Below are positions 17,103 to 27,468 of a DNA stretch of 64,000 nucleotides, in pieces (within the stretch, counting starts at the first letter, position 1; every line of letters starts with the position of its first letter). Origin of the DNA: Caballeronia arvi (GTDB lineage Bacteria; Pseudomonadota; Gammaproteobacteria; Burkholderiales; Burkholderiaceae); contig NZ_FCOM02000015.1 of assembly GCF_001544695.2 (NCBI RefSeq), positions 62,001 to 126,000 on the forward strand, read 5' to 3'. A program made the position numbers and the translations under genes. The notes beneath the pieces were generated by a model. It searched no databases. It saw only the letters and a list, made by a program, of their open reading frames with translations, and had not been told where the DNA came from.

Positions 17103-18119
17103 ATGTCTGATTTCAAGCCGCCGATCGAGAACTTCCTCGCCCGCGAATGGCGTCGGCGCGGGCCCGTCGCGTGGGCGCTGACGCCTTTCGCCTGCCTCTT
17201 CGGCGCAGTCGCCGCGACGCGCCGTGCCTTCTTCGAACTCGGCTGGCTCAAGCGCATCGATCCGGGCGTGCCGGTGGTCATCGTGGGCAACGTGACCGTC
17301 GGCGGGACCGGAAAGACGCCGACCGTCATCGCGCTCGTCGAGGCGCTGCGCGCCGCGGGGTTCCAGCCGGGCGTCGTCTCGCGCGGCTACGGCGCGAAAG
17401 TCGCGAAGCCGACGAGCGTCACGCCGACGAGCAGCGCCGCGCAGGTCGGCGACGAGCCGCTCTTGATCGCGCGCCGCACGCACGCGCCGGTGTTCGTCTG
17501 CCCGGATCGTGTGGCGGCGGCGAAGGCGCTGCTCCAGGCGCATCCGAATGTCGATGTCCTCATCTCCGACGACGGCCTGCAGCACTATCGCCTCGCGCGC
17601 GCGTTCGAGCTCGTCGTGTTCGACGACCGTCTCGGTGGCAACGGCTTCCTGCTGCCCGCCGGTCCGCTGCGCGAGCCGATGTCGCGCCGCCGGGACGCCA
17701 CCCTCGTCAACAGTCCGTACGAGCGCACGCTGCCGCCATGGCCGAACACGTTCGCGCTCGAACTCGAAACCGGCGATGCATGGCTGCTCGACGATCCGCA
17801 TCAGCGCCGTCCGCTCGCCCAGTTTGCGGGCGAGAAAGTGGTCGCGGCGGCGGGCATCGGTTCGCCGGAGCGCTTCTTCGCGACGCTGCGCGCGGCGGGC
17901 ATCGCACCATCGACGCGCGCGTTTCCCGATCACTACGCGTTTCGCGAGAATCCGTTCGCGGGCGTAGAAGCCGATGCCATCCTGATCACCGAAAAGGATG
18001 CAGTAAAATTGGGTGCCTGGCGCGACGCACGCATCTGGGTCGTTCCGGTGCAAGCCGTGCTGCGGCCGCGCCTCATCGCTCTTGTTGTGGAGAAACTCCG
18101 TGGACGCACGTCTGCTTGA
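17103..18119 (+). CDS. lpxK: Tetraacyldisaccharide 4'-kinase
   Basis: This 338-residue inner-membrane-associated kinase phosphorylates the 4' position of the lipid A disaccharide precursor, yielding lipid IVA. A hydrophobic N-terminal anchor (WALTPFACLFGAVAATRRAF) is followed by the P-loop GNVTVGGTGKTPT (about residues 62-74) and SDDGLQHYRLARAFELVVFD. The start ATG at 17103 is the first in a frame conserved from MSDFKPPIENFL. It begins the envelope-biogenesis series lpxK-Trm112-kdsB and overlaps the next gene by 20 bases. Confidence 0.96.
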   Translation: MSDFKPPIENFLAREWRRRGPVAWALTPFACLFGAVAATRRAFFELGWLKRIDPGVPVVIVGNVTVGGTGKTPTVIALVEALRAAGFQPGVVSRGYGAKVAKPTSVTPTSSAAQVGDEPLLIARRTHAPVFVCPDRVAAAKALLQAHPNVDVLISDDGLQHYRLARAFELVVFDDRLGGNGFLLPAGPLREPMSRRRDATLVNSPYERTLPPWPNTFALELETGDAWLLDDPHQRRPLAQFAGEKVVAAAGIGSPERFFATLRAAGIAPSTRAFPDHYAFRENPFAGVEADAILITEKDAVKLGAWRDARIWVVPVQAVLRPRLIALVVEKLRGRTSA

Positions 18120-18306
18120 AATCCTCGTTTGCCCGATCTGCAAAGGCCCGCTCACATACGATCGCGCGGCGCAGGAACTCGTCTGCAGCGCCGACAAGCT
18201 CGCTTATCCGATCCGCGACGGCATTCCCGTGATGCTCGTCGATGAAGCGCGTCAGACCGTCGAAGGCACGCCCGTCGAGCCGATCAAACCGGCCGGCGAC
18301 GCCTGA
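18100..18306 (+). CDS. Trm112/YcaR-family small zinc-ribbon-like protein
   Basis: The 68-residue protein begins at a GTG (18100) preceded by GGAGAAA. The sequence VDARLLEILVCPICKGPL followed by LVCSADKLAYPIRDGIPVML is the Trm112/UPF0434 fold, with a CxxC pair and a single later Cys. Family members activate methyltransferases or act in lipid A/KDO contexts; the exact role in bacteria is unsettled. It overlaps lpxK and is 15 bases from kdsB, so it is translated with them. Confidence 0.93.
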   Translation: MDARLLEILVCPICKGPLTYDRAAQELVCSADKLAYPIRDGIPVMLVDEARQTVEGTPVEPIKPAGDA

Positions 18307-18321
18307 GTCCGCAGAAAGAAC

Positions 18322-19113
18322 ATGTCCGTTCCGTTCATCGCGGTCATTCCCGCGCGCCTCGCTTCCACACGCCTGCCGAACAAGCCGCTCGCCGATATCG
18401 GCGGCAAGCCGATGGTCGTGCGCGTCGCCGAGCGCGCGCGTGAATCGGGCGCATCGCACGTAATCGTCGCGACCGACTCCGACCGCGTGGTCGAAGCCGC
18501 GCGCGATCACGGCATCGAAGTGATGCTGACGCGCTCCGATCATCCCACCGGCACGGATCGCCTGGCCGAGGTCGCGACGCGTCTGAACTGGGCCGACGAC
18601 GCGATCGTCGTCAATGTGCAGGGCGACGAGCCGCTCATCGATCCTCGACTCGTGCGCGATGTCGCCGATCATCTCGCCGCACATCCCGAATGCGCGATCG
18701 CCACGGCCGCGCATCCGATCCACGATCCGGCGGACGTGTTCAATCCGAACGTCGTGAAAGTCGTGCTCGACGCGAAGAGCGTCGCGCTCTACTTCTCGCG
18801 CGCGCCGATTCCCTGGACGCGCGATCTCTGGCAACCGCACTGGCCAGACGTCGCCGCGCTCGGACGGTTGCCTTCCGTGCCGGAGAACGTGCTGCGGCAC
18901 ATCGGGCTGTACGCCTATCGCGCGAAATTCCTGCGCGGCTTTCCGAATCTCGCACAGGCGCCGATCGAAGCCGCAGAAGCGCTGGAACAACTGCGCGCAC
19001 TGTGGCACGGCGAGCGCATCGCGGTGCGCGTGACGCAGGACGCGCCGCCGCCCGGCGTCGATACGCCCGCCGATCTCGAGCGCGTTCAGGCGCTCTTTCC
19101 CAAAGCGGACTGA
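18322..19113 (+). CDS. kdsB: 3-deoxy-manno-octulosonate cytidylyltransferase
   Basis: The 263-residue enzyme activates KDO as CMP-KDO for LPS inner-core synthesis. The nucleotidyltransferase start FIAVIPARLASTRLPNKPL, then VATDSDRV, VNVQGDEPLIDP and YFSRAPIPW are diagnostic. The later NVLRHIGLYAYRAKFLRGFP segment also fits the family. The size is as expected. It is the third gene in the lpxK series. An AAACCCC/GGGGTTT dyad about 20 bases after the stop may be a weak terminator. Confidence 0.97.
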   Translation: MSVPFIAVIPARLASTRLPNKPLADIGGKPMVVRVAERARESGASHVIVATDSDRVVEAARDHGIEVMLTRSDHPTGTDRLAEVATRLNWADDAIVVNVQGDEPLIDPRLVRDVADHLAAHPECAIATAAHPIHDPADVFNPNVVKVVLDAKSVALYFSRAPIPWTRDLWQPHWPDVAALGRLPSVPENVLRHIGLYAYRAKFLRGFPNLAQAPIEAAEALEQLRALWHGERIAVRVTQDAPPPGVDTPADLERVQALFPKAD

Positions 19114-19405
19114 AAGCCGCGGCACAACCCGTGTAAACCCCTCCAGATGCCCGATTCGACGGGGTTTCTGGCGGTTTCTATGCGCGTTATTACGGTCGCG
19201 ATCGTAAAGAGCCGTGGCATAATCAAGCGATTGCGCGAGCCTTCCGGTCAGCGCCACGCTCAACGTTGCGCCGCTGTCCGCCGGTGCCCGCCGCCTCTCT
19301 TTTCGGCCGCGCGCCCTGTCGTCGACGCCGCACGAGCCTGGCCTTCCGGATGTCAAATCAGCCTCGCGGCTTGAAGCGGTTTATAGACGATTCGGAGATA
19401 TCACC

Positions 19406-20071
19406 ATGCGTTTGATCCTGTTGGGCGCACCCGGTGCGGGCAAGGGCACCCAGGCAAACTTCATCAAGGAGAAATTCGGCATTCCGCAGATTTCGACCGG
19501 CGACATGCTGCGCGCGGCCGTCAAGGCAGGCTCGCCGCTCGGCGTCGAGGCGAAGCGCTACATGGACGCGGGCGAGCTGGTGCCGGATTCGCTCATCATC
19601 AATCTCGTGAAGGAGCGTTTGCTTCTCGACGACTGCAAGAACGGCTATCTCTTCGACGGCTTTCCGCGCACGCTGCCGCAGGCCGAAGCGATGAAAGACG
19701 CGGGCGTCGCGATCGATTACGTGCTCGAAATCGACGTCCCCTTCGACGAGATCATCACCCGTATGAGCGGCCGGCGCGTACATGCGGCATCGGGCCGCAC
19801 GTATCACGTCAGGTTCAATCCGCCGAAGGTCGACATGACCGACGACGTCACCGGCGAGCCGCTGATCCAGCGCGACGACGACAAGGAAGAGACGGTGAAG
19901 AAGCGTCTCGACGTGTATGTCGCGCAGACGAAACCGCTGATCGCGTACTACAACGACTGGGCGCAGAACGGCTCCGCGCCGAACGGTCTCAAGGCGCCGG
20001 AGTATCGCAAGATTCTGGGTCTCGGCACCGTCGATGAAATCCGCACCCGCGTGTTCGACGCGCTGAAGTAA
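19406..20071 (+). CDS. adk: Adenylate kinase
   Basis: The 221-residue enzyme interconverts AMP + ATP and 2 ADP. The P-loop GAPGAGKGTQ is at residues 7-16, and STGDMLRAAVKAGSPLG plus FDGFPRTLPQAEA form the AMP-binding part. A long-form LID (RVHAASGRTYHVRFNPP) lacks the four zinc-binding Cys, as in Gram-negative Adk. Spacing from kdsB is 292 bases. An extended -10-like TGGCATAAT near 19215-19223 may be part of its own promoter. A clear terminator follows. Confidence 0.98.
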   Translation: MRLILLGAPGAGKGTQANFIKEKFGIPQISTGDMLRAAVKAGSPLGVEAKRYMDAGELVPDSLIINLVKERLLLDDCKNGYLFDGFPRTLPQAEAMKDAGVAIDYVLEIDVPFDEIITRMSGRRVHAASGRTYHVRFNPPKVDMTDDVTGEPLIQRDDDKEETVKKRLDVYVAQTKPLIAYYNDWAQNGSAPNGLKAPEYRKILGLGTVDEIRTRVFDALK

Positions 20072-20101
20072 GGCTTCTCGCGTTCGTTCGCGTCCGACGA
20101 A

Positions 20102-20128
20102 AACCCGCTCCCCGTGAGCGGGTTTTTT
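20102..20128 (+). terminator. Intrinsic terminator of adk
   Basis: The stem AACCCGCTC/GAGCGGGTT (20102-20110 and 20116-20124) is followed by a T run to 20128. Confidence 0.9.
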
Positions 20129-20284
20129 CATGCCCATGCATCCGTATAAGCGCGCATGACCGTCGTGCGAATTTGCAGCGAGCGGCTTCGCTACAATCGA
20201 CGCGTTTCCCACGAGGACACGCATCGGCGCGAGCAGCTTTCATCCCCGCCCTCGCACGCACGAATCACATAAAGGAGAAGAAGC

Positions 20285-21043
20285 ATGGAGATGCAAGGCA
20301 ACGTCTTTCTGATCACAGGCGGCGCATCCGGTCTGGGCGCGGCGACCGCGCGGCTCATCGCGAAGAACGGCGGCAAGGTCGTGCTCGCCGACATGAACGA
20401 CGCTGCGGGCGAAGCGCTCGCGAAAGAGCTCGGCGGCGCGTTCGTCAAATGCGACGTGAGCCAGGAAAGCGACGGCCAGCGCGCCATCGATGCCGCACTG
20501 AAGCTCGGCACGCTGCGCGGTCTCGTGAACTGCGCGGGCATCGCGCCGGCGGCGAAGACGGTCGGGCGCGACGGCCCTCACGCGCTCGATCTCTTCTCGA
20601 AGGTGATCGCGGTGAATCTCATCGGCACGTTCAACATGATCCGGCTCGCGGCGAACGCGATGTCGAAGAACGAAGCGAATGACGCGGGCGAGCGCGGCGT
20701 GATCGTAAATACGGCGTCGGTCGCCGCATTCGACGGGCAGATGGGTCAGGCGGCGTATGCGGCGTCCAAGAGCGGCGTCGCGGGCATGACGCTGCCGATT
20801 GCACGCGATCTGAGCAGGAGCGGCATCCGCGTGATGACGATCGCACCGGGCCTGTTCGAAACGCCGATGCTGCTCGGCATGCCGAAAGACGTGCAGGATG
20901 CGCTCGGCGCGATGGTGCCGTTCCCGCCGCGTCTCGGCAAGCCCGACGAATACGCGATGCTCGCCAAGCAGATCTTCGACAACCCGATGCTCAACGGCGA
21001 AGTGATCCGCCTCGACGGCGCGATCCGCATGCAGCCGAAGTAA
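20285..21043 (+). CDS. SDR-family 3-hydroxyacyl-CoA dehydrogenase (type 2/HSD17B10-like)
   Basis: The 252-residue protein has the Rossmann motif TGGASGLGAATAR (about 11-23), ADMNDAAG for NAD+ selection, NCAGIAPA, and the catalytic Ser/Tyr/Lys set (NTASVAAFDGQMGQAAYAASKSG). The ending GEVIRLDGAIRMQPK fits bacterial homologues of human HSD17B10, which oxidise short-chain 3-hydroxyacyl-CoA. The start ATG at 20285 has AAAGGAGAAG upstream. The gene stands alone and is convergent with the sirB1-like gene. The exact substrate is inferred from family resemblance only. Confidence 0.88.
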   Translation: MEMQGNVFLITGGASGLGAATARLIAKNGGKVVLADMNDAAGEALAKELGGAFVKCDVSQESDGQRAIDAALKLGTLRGLVNCAGIAPAAKTVGRDGPHALDLFSKVIAVNLIGTFNMIRLAANAMSKNEANDAGERGVIVNTASVAAFDGQMGQAAYAASKSGVAGMTLPIARDLSRSGIRVMTIAPGLFETPMLLGMPKDVQDALGAMVPFPPRLGKPDEYAMLAKQIFDNPMLNGEVIRLDGAIRMQPK

Positions 21044-21062
21044 CCGCGCACGCGGGCGTGGG

Positions 21063-21908
21063 TCAGTCGTCGTCGTGCTGCGTGCGCTGCCGCAACTCGT
21101 GCAATTCGGTCTCGACGACGGTCGCGTCTTCGGCGTCGGGCCGAATCTCGATGTAGCGCTGCAAATCCTCCAGCGCCGGACGCAGGTAATCGAGCCGCGC
21201 ATACGCGAAGCCGCGATCGCGCACTTCCTCGATGCTATGCGGCAGTGCGATCACGAGCCGTTGCTGAACCGCGAGCAGACGCTGCCAGCGCTCCGTCTGC
21301 AAGTAGATGCCCTTCAGGTTGCGCAGCATGCGCGCGATGATCTCGCGGCGCGTCGCGGGCTGCAGGAGCACGCGCAGCGCACTGCCGATCGATTCGCCCG
21401 CGCGCTGCACATACGGCTCCAGCATCTCGACCATCTGCGCTTCGGAAAGCGTCTGACCGGTCGTCGGATCGAGCATCAGATCGTGACCGGGCGTCGCGAC
21501 GCGCAGCAGGAAATGCCCCGGAAATGACACGCCGCGCGCCGGCACGCCGAGTTGCTCGGCCATTTCCAGATAGACCACGGCAAGTGAAATCGGAATGCCG
21601 CGCCGGCGCCGCAGCACCACGTTCAGATGGCTGTTGTCGGGATCGTAATAGTCGTTGAGGTTGCTGGAGAAACCCAGCTCGCGAAAGAAATAACGATTGA
21701 GCGCATCGACTTTCTGCTTAACGTCCGCATCGTCGGGCACGCGGCGGCGTGCGCGCACGACGAGTTCGTCGATCTCGGCGAGCACTGTCTGCATGTCGAG
21801 GTCGGGATAGGCGTCCTGCGCGAGCGACAGAGCCGCTTCCGTGAGCGGAAGCGTGTCGTCATCCGCCATCAGCGAAGAGAAGTAGTCGAGGATACGCGTT
21901 GTCGTCAT
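21063..21908 (-). CDS. SirB1-family protein (transglutaminase-like domain plus TPR)
   Basis: This is a 281-residue cytoplasmic protein. The transglutaminase-like SirB1 N-terminal domain is seen as NRYFFRELGFSSNLNDYYDP, LNVVLRRRRGIPISLAVVYL and GVSFPGHFLLR. The C-terminal half is helical and TPR-like (GFAYARLDYLRPALEDLQRYI). The biochemical role of the family is not established. Its ATG shares a base with the stop of murJ (TGATG), indicating translational coupling. Confidence 0.88.
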   Translation of the reverse strand: MTTTRILDYFSSLMADDDTLPLTEAALSLAQDAYPDLDMQTVLAEIDELVVRARRRVPDDADVKQKVDALNRYFFRELGFSSNLNDYYDPDNSHLNVVLRRRRGIPISLAVVYLEMAEQLGVPARGVSFPGHFLLRVATPGHDLMLDPTTGQTLSEAQMVEMLEPYVQRAGESIGSALRVLLQPATRREIIARMLRNLKGIYLQTERWQRLLAVQQRLVIALPHSIEEVRDRGFAYARLDYLRPALEDLQRYIEIRPDAEDATVVETELHELRQRTQHDDD

Positions 21909-23458
21909 CAAAGCGTGCGTCTCTTGAAATAGGCGTATTTGAAGCCCATTGCGGACAGAATACCGAAATATAGCGCGGCAAACACGACGAGACTCGCACC
22001 GAGCAGCGCGATGCGCAGGAACGGTGTCGCGCGCATGCCGATCCAGTCGAAGTTGATCGCGACCCAGTGCATCGTGCCCGCAAGAATCAGGCACGCGCCG
22101 ATCAGCTGCGCGAAAAAGCGCAGCCAGCCCGCCGACGGGCGATAAATCTTGCGGCGGCGCAGGCCCAGGAACAAGAGACCCGCATTGGCAAGCGCGCCGA
22201 GGCCGATGGAAAGCGTCAGGCCCGCGTGAGAAAAGATCGGCACGAAGACGTAGTTGCTGACCTGCGTCATCACGAGCACGAAGACGGCGATCTTCACCGG
22301 CGTCTTGATGTCCTGCTTCGCGTAGAAGCCCGGCGCGAGAATCTTGATGAGGATGAGGCCGATCAGCCCGATGCCATACGCCGACAGCGCGCGGCCGACC
22401 ATCACGACGGAATGGCTGTCGAATTTGCCGTAATGAAAGAGCGTCGCGGTGAGCGGTTCGGCGAAGAAGAACAGCGCGATCGCGCTTGGCGCGGCCAGCA
22501 GGAACGTGATGCGCAAGCCCCAGTCGAGCAACGCGGAATATTCGACGTTGTCGGCATCGACGTGCGCCTTCGAAAGGCTCGGCAGGAGAATCGTCCCGAG
22601 CGCCGCGCCGAGGAGCGCGGTGGGGAATTCCATCAGCCGGTCGGCATAATTGATCCACGACACCGCGCCCGCTCCGATGTTCGACGCGATATTCGTGTTG
22701 ATGATGAGGCTCAACTGCCCGACCGAGACCGCGAACGTCGCGGGCACCATCTTCAGCAGCACGCGCTTCACGCCCGGATGCGCGAGCGCGCGCGGGAAAC
22801 TCAGGCCGATGCGCGGCACCATGTCGATTTTCTTCAGCCCGGGAATCTGCACGAGCAACTGCAAAATGCCACCGACGATCACCGCGTAAGCGAGCGCGTA
22901 CACCGGCATCTTCAGGTAAGGCGCGACGAACACCGCCGCAAAGATGAACGACACGTTCAGCAGCACCGGCGCGAACGCGGGCAGCGAGAACTGCTTGTAG
23001 GTGTTGAGCACGCCGGACGCGAGCGTCGTCATCGAGATGAAAATGATGTACGGAAACATGATGCGCGTCATGTCGACCGCGAGTCCGTAAGCTGTGCCTT
23101 CGTGCTCGAGCCCCGATGCGACCGCGAAGACGACCCAGCTCGCGCCCGCCATACCGACGATCGACAGCACGACGAGGCCCCACGTCAGCACGGTCGACAT
23201 CGCGTCGACGAGCGCCTTGGTCGGATCGTGGCCCTTGCTGTTCTTGAACTCGGCGAGGATCGGCACGAACGCCTGCGCGAAAGCGCCTTCCGCGGACAGG
23301 CGCCGCAGCAGGTTCGGAATGCGGAACGCGACATAGAACGCGTCGGTATAAAGACTGGCGCCGAAAGCTCGGGCGATCAGCGTTTCGCGGATCAGGCCGG
23401 TCACGCGCGACAGCAGCGTGAAGCCGCTGACCGTCAGGAGGGCTCGGAATAGATTCAT
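21908..23458 (-). CDS. murJ: Lipid II flippase MurJ (MviN)
   Basis: The 516-residue polytopic protein has about 14 hydrophobic helices and flips lipid II across the inner membrane for peptidoglycan synthesis. The N-terminus MNLFRALLTVSGFTLLSRV with GLIRETLIARAFGAS is characteristic, as are PNLLRRLSAEGAFAQAFVP and LIKILAPGFYAKQDIKTPV. The start is the ATG at 23458. It is divergent from rpsT, the usual arrangement in Burkholderiaceae, and is coupled to the downstream SirB1-like gene. Confidence 0.96.
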   Translation of the reverse strand: MNLFRALLTVSGFTLLSRVTGLIRETLIARAFGASLYTDAFYVAFRIPNLLRRLSAEGAFAQAFVPILAEFKNSKGHDPTKALVDAMSTVLTWGLVVLSIVGMAGASWVVFAVASGLEHEGTAYGLAVDMTRIMFPYIIFISMTTLASGVLNTYKQFSLPAFAPVLLNVSFIFAAVFVAPYLKMPVYALAYAVIVGGILQLLVQIPGLKKIDMVPRIGLSFPRALAHPGVKRVLLKMVPATFAVSVGQLSLIINTNIASNIGAGAVSWINYADRLMEFPTALLGAALGTILLPSLSKAHVDADNVEYSALLDWGLRITFLLAAPSAIALFFFAEPLTATLFHYGKFDSHSVVMVGRALSAYGIGLIGLILIKILAPGFYAKQDIKTPVKIAVFVLVMTQVSNYVFVPIFSHAGLTLSIGLGALANAGLLFLGLRRRKIYRPSAGWLRFFAQLIGACLILAGTMHWVAINFDWIGMRATPFLRIALLGASLVVFAALYFGILSAMGFKYAYFKRRTL

Positions 23459-23828
23459 GGGGCGCTTATTATACGGGGCGCCCACGACGCGCCTACCAGA
23501 CTGCGCTGATTGCAGACTATCGGTGGCGGACAATGCCGCACGATTGACCGATGGCATCCGGTGCGGCTTCGCCGGACGGCGTGCGTACGCCGCGCTTGTC
23601 ACGTCTCATATTCCCTTGCTATAATTGCGGGTTTCGAAGCTCCGCTTTGCGTGGCTTCACGTCTTTTCCGGCCCTGCCGGCTATGTTTTAAGGTTCTCGG
23701 GCAATCGTTCCCGGGATTTCAGATCAAAGGCAGCACGCTCGAACGGCCCGCCTCCAAGGCTCTTCAAGGCCCTCGCCGGCCGCGTGCTCCGGACAAGTAA
23801 CAGCTGAAACAGGAAAAAGGAAACCGTC
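23459..23828. promoter_or_regulatory. murJ/rpsT divergent region with rpsT promoter and long leader
   Basis: This is 370 bases without a gene. An extended -10 promoter TGCTATAAT (23627-23635) points toward rpsT and leaves a leader of about 190 nt before its start. The leader contains dyads such as CCGGCCCTGCCGG near 23668-23680 and a GGGCAATCGTTCCC hairpin near 23699-23713. AGGAAAAAGGAAA gives a strong ribosome-binding site. Autoregulation by S20, as known in E. coli, would be possible but is not shown. Confidence 0.6.
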
Positions 23829-24107
23829 ATGGCAAATACCGCACAAGCTCGCAAGCGCGCCCGTCAGGCCGCCAAGGCCAACTCGCACAACTCGGCGCTG
23901 CGCTCGAAGTTCCGCACGGCCATCAAGGCAGTTCGCAAGGCTATCGACGCCGGCGATCAGGCCAAGGCCGCCGAAGTGTTCAAGTCGTCGGTCAAGACGC
24001 TGGACATCATCGCGGACAAGAAGATCATCCACAAGAACAAGGCCGCTCGTCACAAGAGCCGCCTGGCTGCAGCCATCAAGGGCCTGCAGGCCCCCGCGGC
24101 TCAGTAA
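23829..24107 (+). CDS. rpsT: 30S ribosomal protein S20
   Basis: The 92-residue basic protein begins MANTAQARKRARQAAKANSH and contains RSKFRTAIKAVRKAID and HKNKAARHKSRLAAAI, diagnostic of S20. It binds 16S rRNA during small-subunit assembly. The ATG at 23829 is preceded by a purine-rich Shine-Dalgarno. It is monocistronic with a terminator just downstream. Confidence 0.98.
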   Translation: MANTAQARKRARQAAKANSHNSALRSKFRTAIKAVRKAIDAGDQAKAAEVFKSSVKTLDIIADKKIIHKNKAARHKSRLAAAIKGLQAPAAQ

Positions 24108-24193
24108 TTCCGGCTCGCTTCCGGCGCGCGCTTCCGGTCTTCAGGACCGGCCGTTCGCCGAAGCAGCTTCCTGTTTCCGCTGCGCAGTAACGA

Positions 24194-24217
24194 AAAAGCC
24201 CGCTTCGGCGGGCTTTT
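24194..24217 (+). terminator. Intrinsic terminator of rpsT
   Basis: A perfect 10-bp stem AAAAGCCCGC/GCGGGCTTTT with a TTCG tetraloop runs into a T tract. Its symmetry allows function on both strands, so it may also serve the convergent DUF3579 gene. Confidence 0.9.
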
Positions 24218-24240
24218 TTGCGTCTGCGCGCTCGCGCGCT

Positions 24241-24576
24241 TCAGGTGTTCTGCTGCGTCTGCGTGCCGTGATGCGGCGGCAGCTCGCACGCCTCGGTCAC
24301 GACGAGATCATTGTCTTTCGCGAAGTTGAGAACGAAGTCGAACGCCATCGGCTCGATGTCGCGCAGGCGCGAATCGAGGATCACGACCTTGATGTCGCCG
24401 ATCATCGTCGGACGAACGTAGATGGAATATTGCAGGCGCGCGTTCGGCCCTCTCGCCTTGGGCCCGAAGCCGGACATCACACCGGCCAGGCGCTCGCACC
24501 AGTCGCTCGGCCGAAACTTCCTCCCGCTCTTGGTGATGCCTTGTATGAAGTACTCGGTAGGGGATGATTCAGCCAT
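24241..24576 (-). CDS. DUF3579 family protein
   Basis: The 111-residue protein starts MAESSPTEYFIQGITKSGRK and contains FRPSDWCERLAGVMSGFG, which I recognise as the betaproteobacterial DUF3579 family. The C-terminal region DFVLNFAKDNDLVVTEACEL is also conserved. No function is known. It is soluble and small with no membrane segment. It is convergent with rpsT and has more than 500 gene-free bases upstream before argF. Confidence 0.85.
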   Translation of the reverse strand: MAESSPTEYFIQGITKSGRKFRPSDWCERLAGVMSGFGPKARGPNARLQYSIYVRPTMIGDIKVVILDSRLRDIEPMAFDFVLNFAKDNDLVVTEACELPPHHGTQTQQNT

Positions 24577-25087
24577 GTAGCAATACCTTTTGACGGCCGG
24601 TGGCGCGCACCGGAACGCACATGCCTGACGCAGGAAACCGAAAGTGCCGGCGCAGCGATGGCGCCGGGCGGTCTTGCGCGAGCCGATTCTGAGAGAGAAC
24701 CATACGCGCCCGCGACAGGAATGGCGGACTCGACAGCACTGGACAAACCACCGCGGAATCTAAAACGCACACAATCACGCCGACCGGATTCTTGCGAATG
24801 GTTCGCCGCTAATGCGCGTGAAACGCTGCTGAGTGTTGCAGAACTGTTGAAACGAGCGAGCGCAATTATACCGCAGCGGCCTCTATTCCGCAGCGCACAC
24901 AGACATCCGACGCGCCGCTCCGGGACGTGAACGCGCCGCCGACCGGGCCTGTGCGCCGACGATCGTCGTTTTGGCCAGCCTCGTCAAACATCGCAAAATC
25001 CTTTATGCTCAAATGCGATACCCACTCCCGACGGCGGCGCCGTCCGGCCCATGAACGCGGCCGGTTCGAAGCCGCCGCTTGCGTTTC
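24577..25087. promoter_or_regulatory. Divergent gene-free region between DUF3579 and argF
   Basis: I see no credible gene in these 511 bases; ORFs here lack coding character. The region should hold promoters for DUF3579 (minus) and argF (plus). AT-rich candidate promoter patches occur at about 24863-24872 (CAATTATACC) and 24997-25020 (AAAATCCTTTATGCTCAAATGC). No ARG box was identified with confidence. Confidence 0.4.
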
Positions 25088-26017
25088 ATGACCGCCAAGA
25101 AAATTCGCCACTATCTTCAGTTCAAGGATTTTTCGCTCGACGACTACGAGTACGTGCTCGAACGCGCGCGCATCCTGAAGCGCAAGTTCAAGAACTACGA
25201 GACGTATCATCCGCTGCACGACCGTACGCTCGCGATGATCTTCGAGAAGAGTTCGACGCGCACGCGTCTCTCGTTCGAGGCGGGCATCTTCCAGCTCGGC
25301 GGCCACGCGGTCTTCATGAACACGCGCGACACGCAGCTCGGTCGCGGCGAGCCGATCGAAGATTCGGCGCAGGTCATTTCGCGCATGGTCGACATCATCA
25401 TGATCCGCACGTTCGGCCAGGACATCATCAAGCGCTTCGCGGAAAGCTCGCGCGTGCCGGTCATCAACGGGCTGACCAACGAATATCACCCGTGTCAGGT
25501 GCTGGCCGACATCTTCACGTTCTACGAGCATCGCGGGCCGATTCACGGCAAGACCGTCGCGTGGGTCGGCGATGCGAACAACATGCTCTACACGTGGATC
25601 GAGGCGGCGCAGATTCTCGGATTCAAGCTGCGCCTCTCTACGCCGCTGGGCTACAAGCTCGATCCCGCGCTCGTCGCCGAGGAAAGCAAGCCGTTCTTCA
25701 CCGAATTCGACGATCCGAACGAAGCCTGCGCCGGCGCAGACCTCGTCACGACGGACGTGTGGACCAGCATGGGCTACGAAGCCGAGAACGAAGCGCGCAT
25801 GAAGGCGTTCGCCGACTATTGCGTCGACGCCGAGATGATGGCGCGCGCCAATTCCGACGCGCTCTTCATGCACTGCCTGCCCGCGCATCGCGGTGAGGAA
25901 GTGAGCGCGGATGTCATCGATGGTCCGCAAAGCGTCGTCTGGGATGAGGCGGAGAACCGTCTGCACGTCCAGAAGGCGCTGATGGAGTATCTCCTGCTCG
26001 GCAAGCTCAATCATTGA
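25088..26017 (+). CDS. argF: Ornithine carbamoyltransferase
   Basis: The 309-residue enzyme makes citrulline from ornithine and carbamoyl phosphate. The carbamoyl phosphate motif STRTR is at 56-60, HPCQ lies in NEYHPCQVLADIF, and the ornithine-site HCLP motif is in FMHCLPAHRGEE. The start MTAKKIRHYLQF at 25088 is preferred over the ATG three codons upstream because homologues start there. It is followed by a terminator and then argG on the same strand, giving consecutive arginine-biosynthesis steps as separate units. Confidence 0.97.
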   Translation: MTAKKIRHYLQFKDFSLDDYEYVLERARILKRKFKNYETYHPLHDRTLAMIFEKSSTRTRLSFEAGIFQLGGHAVFMNTRDTQLGRGEPIEDSAQVISRMVDIIMIRTFGQDIIKRFAESSRVPVINGLTNEYHPCQVLADIFTFYEHRGPIHGKTVAWVGDANNMLYTWIEAAQILGFKLRLSTPLGYKLDPALVAEESKPFFTEFDDPNEACAGADLVTTDVWTSMGYEAENEARMKAFADYCVDAEMMARANSDALFMHCLPAHRGEEVSADVIDGPQSVVWDEAENRLHVQKALMEYLLLGKLNH

Positions 26018-26026
26018 GCGCCGGCG

Positions 26027-26063
26027 AGCCGCGCATCCCAAATTTACGGAAGCGCGGCTTTTT
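26027..26063 (+). terminator. Intrinsic terminator of argF
   Basis: The stem AGCCGCGC/GCGCGGCT (26027-26034 and 26052-26059) with a 17-base loop is followed by five T. Confidence 0.7.
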
Positions 26064-26167
26064 AATGTCAAAATAGTATTTTTTCCGCGCACTTCATGCC
26101 CGTCGCGCGCGGCGGACGCGAAGCGGCGCACACCCGCCGCACCGGCTTTTCCGCACACGAGTTCACC

Positions 26168-27397
<1,230 letters not shown>

Positions 27398-27420
27398 TTC
27401 TCCGGCGTTGTGACGTAAAA

Positions 27421-27453
27421 AACCCGCTGGGCTTCGAAATCCGGCGGGTTTTT
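27421..27453 (+). terminator. Intrinsic terminator of argG
   Basis: The stem 27421-27430 with 27441-27450 (AACCCGCTGG/CCGGCGGGTT, one G-T pair) is followed by T-rich sequence. Confidence 0.85.
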
Positions 27454-27468
27454 ATTTGCGCGCCGCCG

